Shown: positions 55,616-64,000 of the stretch, in pieces
Position numbering within the stretch: position 1 is the first letter of the stretch
Layout: each line of letters opens with the position of its first letter
Origin: Siphonodentalium dalli
Taxonomy: Eukaryota > Mollusca > Scaphopoda > Gadilida > Siphonodentaliidae
Direction of reading: 5' to 3'
Length of the DNA: 64,000 nt
NCBI GenBank assembly: GCA_032622095.1
Contig: CP136061.1
Location: 250,989,582-251,053,581 of the forward strand
Translations under genes and position numbers: made by a program
The notes under the pieces: model-generated
Told to the model about the DNA's origin: nothing
What the model saw: only the letters and a program-made list of their open reading frames with translations
Databases searched by the model: none

Positions 55616-58052
55616 CATTGTCAACCTAAGTATGCATCTTTCTAGGTGTTCTGGTCCCGTATACATCTACTGTAGAGCCCTTTGACGCATATTTGCCGAT
55701 ATAATGCTACATATCGGGTATAATAAATCCCCGTATGTTTAACAGCGGGTCCTCCGGAGGACCCGCTTCTAGCATATGGGCACAATTTCAATAGGCTATA
55801 TTTTGACTTTTGGAGCCTGCAGGATCAACACAAGAATGCATCTTTCTAAGTTTCATGACTACCATGTACATATATTGTATGGCTCATTGTCGCAGAGTTG
55901 TCGATATAACGCTACAGATCGGGTATAAGACATCTCCGTATATTTAGAAGAGGGTTCTCCAGAGGACCCGCTTCTAGCATATGGGCAAAATTTCAATAGG
56001 CTATATTTCGACTTTTGGAGCCATTATCAACTCAAGTATGCATCTTTCTAAGTGTTATGAATCCCATGTACATATATTGTATGGCTCACTGTCGCAGAGT
56101 TGTCGATATAACGCTACAGATCGGGTATAACAAATCTCCGTGTGTTTAAAAGCGGGTCCTCCGGAGGACCCGCTTCTAGCATATGGGCAAAATTTAAATA
56201 GGCTATATTTCGACTTTTGGAGCCATTGTCAACCTAAGTATGCATCTTTCTAAGTGTTCTGGTCCCGTATACATCTACTGTAGGGCCCTTTGTCGCATAT
56301 TTGCCGATATAACGCTACAGATCGGGTATAATAAATCCCCGTATGTTTAACAGCGGGTCCTCCGGAGGACCCGCTTCTAGCATATGGGCAAACATTTCAA
56401 TACTATATATTTCGACTTTTGGAGCCCTTATCAACTCAAGTATGCATCTTTCTAAGAGTTATGACTCCCATTTACATCTACTTATGCCCCCTTATCGCAT
56501 ATTTGCCGATATAACGCTACAGATCAGGTATAACAAATCCCCGTATGTTTAACAGCGGGTCCTCCGGAGGACCCGCTTCTAGCATATGGGCACAAATTTC
56601 AATAGGCTACATTTCGACTTTTGGAGCCCTTATCAACTCAAGTATGCATCTTTCTAAGTGTTATGACTCCCATTTACATCTATTGTGCCCCCTTGTCGCA
56701 TATTTGCCGATACTATGATATAACGCTACAGATCGGGTATAACAAATCCCCGTGTGTTTAAAAGCGGGTCCTCCGGAGGACCCGCTTCTAGCATATGGGC
56801 AAAATTTCAATAGGCTATATTTCGACCTTTGGAGCCATTGTCAACCTAAGTATGCATCTTTCTAAGTGTTCTGGTCCCGTATACATCTACTGTAGGGCCC
56901 TTTGTCGCATATTTGCCGATATAACGCTACAGATCGGGTATAATAAATCCCCGTATGTTTAACAGCGGGTCCTCCGGAGGACCCGCTTCTAGCATATATG
57001 GGCACAATTTCAATAGGCTACATTTCGACTTTTGGAGCCCTTATCAACTCAAGTATGCATCTTTCTAAGTGTTATGACTCCCATTTACATCTACTTATGC
57101 CCCCTTGTCGCATATTTGCCGATATAACGCTACAGATCGGGTATAACAAATCCCCGTGTGTTTAAAAGCGGGTCCTCCGGAGGACCCGCTTCTAGCATAT
57201 GGGCAAAATTTCAATAGGCTATATTTCGACTTTTGGAGCCATTGTCAACCTAAGTATATGCATCTTTCTAAGTGTTCTGGTCCCGTATACATCTACTGTA
57301 GGACTCTTTGTCGCATATTTGCCGATATAACGCTACAGATCGGGTATAATAAATCCCCGTATGTTTAACAGCGGGTCCTCCGGAGGACCCGCTTCTAGCA
57401 TATGGGCAAACATTTCAATACTATATATTTCGACTTTTGGAGCCCTTATCAACTCAAGTATGCATCTTTCTAAGAGTTATGACTCCCATTTAGATCTACT
57501 TATGCACCCTTATCGCATATTTGCCGATATAACGCTACAGATCGGGTATAACAAATCCCCGTATGTTTAACAGCGGGTCCTCCGGAGGACCCGCTTCTAG
57601 CATATGGGCACAATTTCAATAGGCTACATTTCGACTTTTGGAGCCCTTATCAACTCAAGTATGCATCTTTCTAAGTGTTATGACTCCCATTTACATCTAC
57701 TTATGCCCCCTTGTCGCATATTTGCCGATATAACGCTACAGATCGGGTATAACAAATCCCCGTGTGTTTAAAAGCGGGTCCTCCGGAGGACCCGCTTCTA
57801 GCATATGGGCAAAATTTCAATAGGCTATATTTCGACTTTTGGAGCCATTGTCAACCTAAGTATGCATCTTTCTAAGTGTTCTGGTCCCGTATACATCTAC
57901 TGTAGGGCTCTTTGTTGCATATTTGCCGATATAACGCTACAGATCGGGTATAATAAATCCCCGTATGTTTAACAGCGGGTCCTCCGGAGGACCCGCTTCT
58001 AGCATATGGGCAAACATTTCAATACTCTATATTTCGACTTTTGGAGACATTG

Positions 58053-58709
58053 GCTGCGGACACACGTACCACAGTAGCGATGTCATAGTTGGTGTGACAA
58101 TTTATTATGGTGGAGTTTGGTGACAATTGGTCCGTCATAATTCTGTGCCATAGCTATCCATGTCGCCCTCTGCAAATTCGCACAATGAGCCTACCAAGCT
58201 CTACCAGCGACGGTCGATCTCTCAATGATGTGTCTACCTGAATGTCTTGTCGATGTTGATCTTTACTCAACACGCAGTGTTATATTTTGCATGCTAACAC
58301 GCAAGTCCACTTGATAACTTAATGAATAACCCATCTCAACAGCCATGATTGTTCTTACTGATGAAATTAATACAAGTAGATAAACATGCATGCATTGAGA
58401 TCATATAAAAACGTACCACAATAATGATATGTGATTCAATGAGGAATTTCCATCAGGCCATGGTCGAACACAATTCTGGACGATCTATCGTGCAATTATA
58501 TATATCGTCGTGAATACAATTTAGCAAAACGTAATGAGTAGAGATCAAGCAATGGTTAATTGGTCCAGCCGACTCATTGTGCGGAAAATCAGCGGGCGAC
58601 AAGGATAACTATGGCACAGAATTATGACGGACCAATTGTCACCAAACTCCACCATAATAAATTGTCACACCTACTATGCCATCGCTACTGTGGTACGTGT
58701 GTCCGCAGC
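58053..58709. mobile_element. Same transposon, copy 2
   Basis: 657 bp, same position in the unit, same CATTG flanks, nearly identical sequence, followed by the same ordered unit variants as copy 1. Confidence 0.92.
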
Positions 58710-60740
58710 CATTGTCAACCTAAGTATGCATCTTTCTAGGTGTTCTGGTCCCGTATACATCTACTGTAGGGCCCTTTGACGCATATTTGCCGATATAATG
58801 CTACATATCGGGTATAATAAATCCCCGTATGTTTAACAGCGGGTCCTCCGGAGGACCCGCTTCTAGCATATGGGCACAATTTCAATAGGCTATATTTTGA
58901 CTTTTGGAGCCTGCAGGATCAATACAAGAATGCATCTTTCTAAGTTTCATGACTACCATGTACATATATTGTATGGCTCATTGTCGCAGAGTTGTCGATA
59001 TAACGCTACAGATCGGGTATAAGACATCTCCGTATATTTAGAAGAGGGCTCTCCAGAGGACCCGCTTCTAGCATATGGGCAAAATTTCAATAGGCTATAT
59101 TTCGACTTTTGGAGCCATTATCAACTCAAGTATGCATCTTTCTAAGTGTTATGAATCCCATGTACATATATTGTATGGCTCACTGTCGCAGAGTTGTCGA
59201 TATAACGCTACAGATCGGGTATAACAAATCCCCGTGTGTTTAAAAGCGGGTCCTCCGGAGGACCCGCTTCTAGCATATGGGCAAAATTTCAATAGGCTAT
59301 ATTTCGACTTTTGGAGCCATTGTCAACCTAAGTATGCATCTTTCTAAGTGTTCTGGTCCCGTATACATCTACTGTATGGCCCTTTGTCGCATATTTGCCG
59401 ATATAACGCTACAGATCGGGTATAATAAATCCCCGTATGTTTAACAGCGGGTCCTCCGGAGGACCCGCTTCTAGCATATGGGCAAACATTTCAATACTAT
59501 ATATTTCGACTTTTGGAGCCCTTATCAACTCAAGTATGCATCTTTCTAAGAGTTATGACTCCCATTTACATCTATACTTATGCCCCCCTTATCGCATATT
59601 TGCCGATATAACGCTACAGATCGGGTATAACAAATCCCCGTATGTTTAACAGCGGGTCCTCCGGAGGACCCGCTTCTAGCATATATGGGCACAATTTCAA
59701 TAGGCTACATTTCGACTTTTGGAGCCCTTATCAACTCAAGTATGCATCTTTCTAAGTGTTATGACTCCCATTTACATCTACTTATGCCCCCTTGTCGCAT
59801 ATTTGCCGATATAACGCTACAGATCGGGTATAACAAATCCCCGTGTGTTTAAAAGCGGGTCCTCCGGAGGACCCGCTTCTAGCATATGGGCAAACATTTC
59901 AATAGGCTATATTTCGACTTTTGGAGCCATTGTCAACCTAAGTATATGCATCTTTCTAAGTGTTCTGGTCCCGTATACATCTACTGTAGGACTCTTTGTC
60001 GCATATTTGCCGATATAACGCTACAGATCGGGTATAATAAATCCCCGTATGTTTAACAGCGGGTCCTCGGGAGGACCCGCTTCTAGCATATGGGCAAACA
60101 TTTCAATACTATATATTTCGACTTTTGGAGCCCTTATCAACTCAAGTATGCATCTTTCTAAGAGTTATGACTCCCATTTAGATCTACTTATGCACCCTTA
60201 TCGCATATTTGCCGATATAACGCTACAGATCGGGTATAACAAATCCCCGTATGTTTAACAGCGGGTCCTCCGGAGGACCCGCTTCTAGCATATGGGCACA
60301 ATTTCAATAGGCTACATTTCGACTTTTGGAGCCCTTATCAACTCAAGTATGCATCTTTCTAAGTGTTATGACTCCCATTTACATCTACTTATGCCCCCTT
60401 GTCGCATATTTGCCGATATAACGCTACAGATCGGGTATAACAAATCCCCGTGTGTTTAAAAGCGGGTCCTCCGGAGGACCCGCTTCTAGCATATGGGCAA
60501 AATTTCAATAGGCTATATTTCGACTTTTGGAGCCATTGTCAACCTAAGTATGCATCTTTCTAAGTGTTCTGGTCCCGTATACATCTACTGTAGGGCTCTT
60601 TGTTGCATATTTGCCGATATAACGCTACAGATCGGGTATAATAAATCCCCGTATGTTTAACAGCGGGTCCTCCGGAGGACCCGCTTCTAGCATATGGGCA
60701 AACATTTCAATACTCTATATTTCGACTTTTGGAGACATTG

Positions 60741-61397
60741 GCTGCGGACACACGTACCACAGTAGCGATGTCATAGTTGGTGTGACAATTTATTATGGTG
60801 GAGTTTGGTGACAATTGGTCCGTCATAATTCTGTGCCATAGCTATCCATGTCGCCCTCTGCAAATTCGCACAATGAGCCTACCAAGCTCTACCAGCGACG
60901 GTCGATCTCTCAATGATGTGTCTACCTGAATGTCTTGTCGATGTTGATCTTTACTCAACACGCAGTGTTATATTTTGCATGCTAACACGCAAGTCCACTT
61001 GATAACTTAATGAATAACCCATCTCAACAGCCATGATTGTTCTTACTAATGAAATTAATACAAGTAGATAAACATGCATGCATTGAGATCATATAAAAAC
61101 GTACCACAATAATGATATGTGATTCAATGAGGAATTTCCATCAGGCCATGGTCGAACACAATTCTGGACGATCTATCGTGCAATTATATATATCGTCGTG
61201 AATACAATTTAGCAAAACGTAATGAGTAGAGATCAAGCAATGGTTAATTGGTCCAGCCGACTCATTGTGCGGAAAATCAGCGGGCGACAAGGATAACTAT
61301 GGCACAGAATTATGACGGACCAATTGTCACCAAACTCCACCATAATAAATTGTCACACCTACTATGCCATCGCTACTGTGGTACGTGTGTCCGCAGC
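60741..61397. mobile_element. Same transposon, copy 3
   Basis: 657 bp, same site and flanks as copies 1 and 2, closer to copy 2 (shared GAGACATTG left flank). Confidence 0.92.
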
Positions 61398-61902
61398 CAT
61401 TGTCAACCTAAGTATGCATCTTTCTAGGTGTTCTGGTCCCGTATACATCTACTGTAGGGCCCTTTGACGCATATTTGCCGATATAATGCTACAGATCGGG
61501 TATAATAAATCCTCGTATGTTTAACAGCGGGTCCTCCGGAGGACCCGCTTCTAGCATATGCATTGGGCACAATTTCAATAGGCTATATTTTGACTTGTGG
61601 AGCCTGCAGGATCAACACAAGAATGCATCTTTCTAAGTTTCATGACTACCATGTACATATATTGTATGGCTCATTGTCGCAGAGTTGTCGATATAACGCT
61701 ACAGATCGGGTATAAGACATCTCCGTATATTTAGAAGAGGGTTCTCCGGAGGACCCGCTTCTAGCATATGGGCAAAATTTCAATAGGCTATATTTCGACT
61801 TTTGGAGCCATTATCAACTCAAGTATGCATCTTTAGAAGTGTTATGACTCCCATATACATATACTGTAGAGCCCACTGTTTAGAAAATAATATTCGAACA
61901 GC

Positions 61903-62337
61903 CAAGCCTGAATATAGTGTCTGACATTTGCAGAATGAGGTCCCCAAAGGGTGAATTTAGTGACGCAGTCGGTGGGCTAGCATCACCAAATTCACCCTCT
62001 GGGGACCTCATTCTGTTTAAGCCTCAACTGCTATGGGAGATATAACACATCAGATTGAAGTTCTCCAGTTAAAGTTGGTGATATGCACGCATTGGGCACC
62101 TCAATTATGCATTTTATCTTCTGCAAATTAGGGGATATAGAAACTGAACAGACGGGAAAAAGTAAGAAAAATGTCAATTTAAGACCCTATATACTTCCCA
62201 GAAGACGAGGAATAAGCAGAATGAGTTCCATGGGTAGTATATTTGGTGATGCTAGCCTGCTGTGCAGGGTAGCATAACTAAATTCACCCTCTGGGGACCT
62301 CATTCTGCAAATGTCAGACACACTAAATTCAGGTTTG
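61903..62337. mobile_element. Family A element, full length
   Basis: CAAGCCTGAATATAG and TAAATTCAGGTTTG ends with both modules and middle. The flanks are not clearly duplicated. It lies just after the array. Confidence 0.78.
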
Positions 62338-62569
62338 GGAACAATAATTTGTTTTGATTTCATATTAATGACACACACTGGCATGAGTGCTAGCTAAGCA
62401 GTTGTTTATACCTGTCAGCCTGATAACATCTCAATTGATGACTGTGTTATTAACTCTCTCTGTCTGTAGCTAATACAATTGACTGAATCTGCTGGTGGGA
62501 GAGGTGAGTTAGGAGATGAGATGGGGTGGAGGTGCTGTTGGTTGGGGCAGGGTGGTGGTCTGGGTCATG

Positions 62570-62582
62570 TGGGGGGGGGGGG
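62570..62582 (+). repeat. G-rich run
   Basis: A run of G within a GGTGGTCTGGG-rich stretch from 62490 to 62585. Confidence 0.8.
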
Positions 62583-62680
62583 TGATGGAAAGGGAAAGTT
62601 TCAATGATTTCATTAAAGATTTTCATAGCTCTGCGGATGTTACAATGGTGTTAGTTTTTCTAATTTTTTAACATGTTTAA

Positions 62681-63666
62681 AGGCCCACTTAATTTTCAAG
62701 TCGCCAATTATTATTTTTATAGTGACTTGATATACGGTTTTAAAGGGGTACTGTACGCCAAATGTTGTTGTTGGTTTCTATAGTCTCCGAGTCGGAGAAT
62801 AAGGTAACAATTTTTCCATTATTTGAAAGTCTGTTGAGTACGAAGTCATGTTACGGATGACAAATTTACCGGAATGCAAAAATACAAATTGTCGTTGTCG
62901 AGTAATTTTTTAAATGTTTTCAACCAAATGAATCAAATAAAAGTTATATTATATGCATACTAGTCCCATATAATCATTTAAGTTATTGTATCGTCGCTAG
63001 TCAGTGAGTGGCTTGAGTGTTCTCCCCGTATCATCATAATATTTTAAGCAATCGTGTGTGCGATCGGTTTAAAAATCCAGTATCCCTCAATTACTATTTT
63101 TGATTACGGTAATTCGTAATTTAATTGACGCCATTTTATGGCTCCAGTCATAAATTCAATTTATATCAAATTATTAACTTTTAAATTATTAATTTTAAGA
63201 TAGCCTATTAACCTGAGCGTTTACAGAATACATCTTCGACTCAAATTACTTATGTTTCTATATATTATCGATATTAGATCGTTGTTGTCACCGGAAATTT
63301 AATGAAAATGGCGTACAGTACCCCTTTAATGACAATCTATGCCATAAAATATGATTAAAATGCTATAATTCACCACTATTTGAAGATGCCCACAGATAAA
63401 TATAAGACTTCCCCTCTGTCACCCATAATGCAACAGAATTCAAAGTTTTTCAATGGAAGGGGAAGAACTCTATCTTTAATATATAGAGTTATTCCCCCTG
63501 CTTTGAAAATACTGATTTTTTAATTCTTGATGACAAAACGTGTTGGCAACTCAACAAAAACAACATATCCACAGTTTATTACACCAGATAAGTTGATAAT
63601 ATAATATATATAATATGTCATATATTTTATATAATATAATTTGGGGTTCGAAAATTAAGTGGGCCT
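62681..63666. mobile_element. Family S MITE with nested family R MITE
   Basis: Outer ends AGGCCCACTTAATTTTC and GAAAATTAAGTGGGCCT with TTAA flanks (62677-62680, 63667-63670). The inner element 62744-63325 has AGGGGTACTGTACGCCA ends and its own TTAA flanks (62740-62743, 63326-63329). Neither has coding capacity. Confidence 0.87.
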
Positions 63667-63670
63667 TTAA

Positions 63671-64000
63671 AAAACGAGAGGCCGATCACGATCGGCAGAT
63701 GTTAACCCATCCCTTGGTGAGAGTAAATTACTATGATCGGAATCATAACTGAGAGTTTTGATGTTGAATTATAGAGTATACTGTTATAGACAAATGTACA
63801 AAGCACAAATTATTGGAATTTATGGGTCACTCGCATTTATATAAGAGAATGCACTGGTACAGGATCTGTAATGCTGCAACACAACAGCCTTGGGTTAAAT
63901 GTGAAAAGGTGACCTGGACATGGAATACTTGGGTTAAGAGAGTCCAATTTAAGTTTACGATAATGTATAAAATTCTACCAACAATAGCCATCAAGATAAA
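63671..64000 (-). repeat. Family J right part, inverted copy
   Basis: It is the complement of the 8830-9080 and 52200-52490 blocks, starting GAGAGGCCGATCACGATCGG and running to the window end. Confidence 0.75.

Larger units (their letters stand above)
52660..61880. repeat. ~200-bp satellite-like array, about 36 units
   Basis: Spacing between units is 197-207 bp. Each has a self-complementary 22-bp core made of GCGGGTCCTCC and its complement, followed by TTCTAGCATATGGGCA, CATTTCGACTTTTGGAGCC-like, TATGCATCTTTCTAAG and GCCGATATAACGCTACAG blocks. First and last units are diverged. Short frames beginning MFNSGSSGGPA arise in many units but stop within one unit, so I do not read them as genes. 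Confidence 0.93.

Noticed and set aside
54265-60258. Repeated ~69-residue frames beginning MFNSGSSGGPA in the satellite
   Set aside because: Each is contained within one array unit plus a few bases and includes the palindromic core; identical frames arise by unit amplification, with no sign of coding selection.

Overview
The window looks like nuclear DNA of an invertebrate animal. It is A/T-rich, has long introns with GT/AG boundaries, and is crowded with short non-autonomous transposons, foldback elements and minisatellites. The style of the repeats (the 'perception-type' interspersed repeats near 5.4-7.7, 8-9 and 50.6-52.5 kb, and the many palindromic MITEs) reminds me of mollusc, most likely bivalve, genomes. 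That assignment rests on memory, not on a search.

One conventional protein-coding gene is recognisable: the 3' half of transportin-3 (TNPO3, an importin-beta family nuclear import receptor for SR splicing factors). It lies on the + strand from 3674 to the TGA at 33609-33611. Twelve exons join without any phase conflict into 473 codons plus stop, about the C-terminal half of the roughly 920-residue family protein. The 5' half must lie before base 1. Several exons have decayed partial copies beside them in the flanking introns (3205-3284, 4304-4399, 19230-19310, 27526-27583, perhaps 14990-15020).

Region by region: 1-3.6 kb holds repeats, a 57-bp minisatellite and a tRNA-derived SINE. 3.7-33.6 kb is the TNPO3 3' half, its introns filled with MITEs. 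Family A has CAAGCCT ends and 8-bp target duplications. Family B is piggyBac-like with TTAA and CCCTTTACCC ends. Family C is a near-perfect foldback with TA and CAGTAATG ends. Family D has TTAA and AGGTACTC ends. There are also hAT-like elements with 8-bp duplications, a Tigger/pogo-like element, and tandem repeats. 33.6-52.6 kb has no recognisable gene: more A/C/Q-family repeats, a double palindrome at 40.36-41.22 kb, and a 1184-bp element with about 265-bp inverted repeats at 47.0-48.2 kb. 52.66-61.88 kb is a roughly 9.2-kb satellite-like array of ~200-bp units, each with a self-complementary 22-bp core. A 655-657-bp inverted-repeat transposon landed in it once and was then amplified with it into a higher-order repeat (three copies). 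61.9-64 kb holds one more family A element and a nested pair of TTAA-flanked MITEs.

I found no CRISPR array, operon, rRNA, true tRNA gene or prokaryote-type system. The most noteworthy signals are the higher-order array, the recurrent partial exon copies in TNPO3, and the well-preserved target duplications and empty/filled site pairs that define several MITE families.
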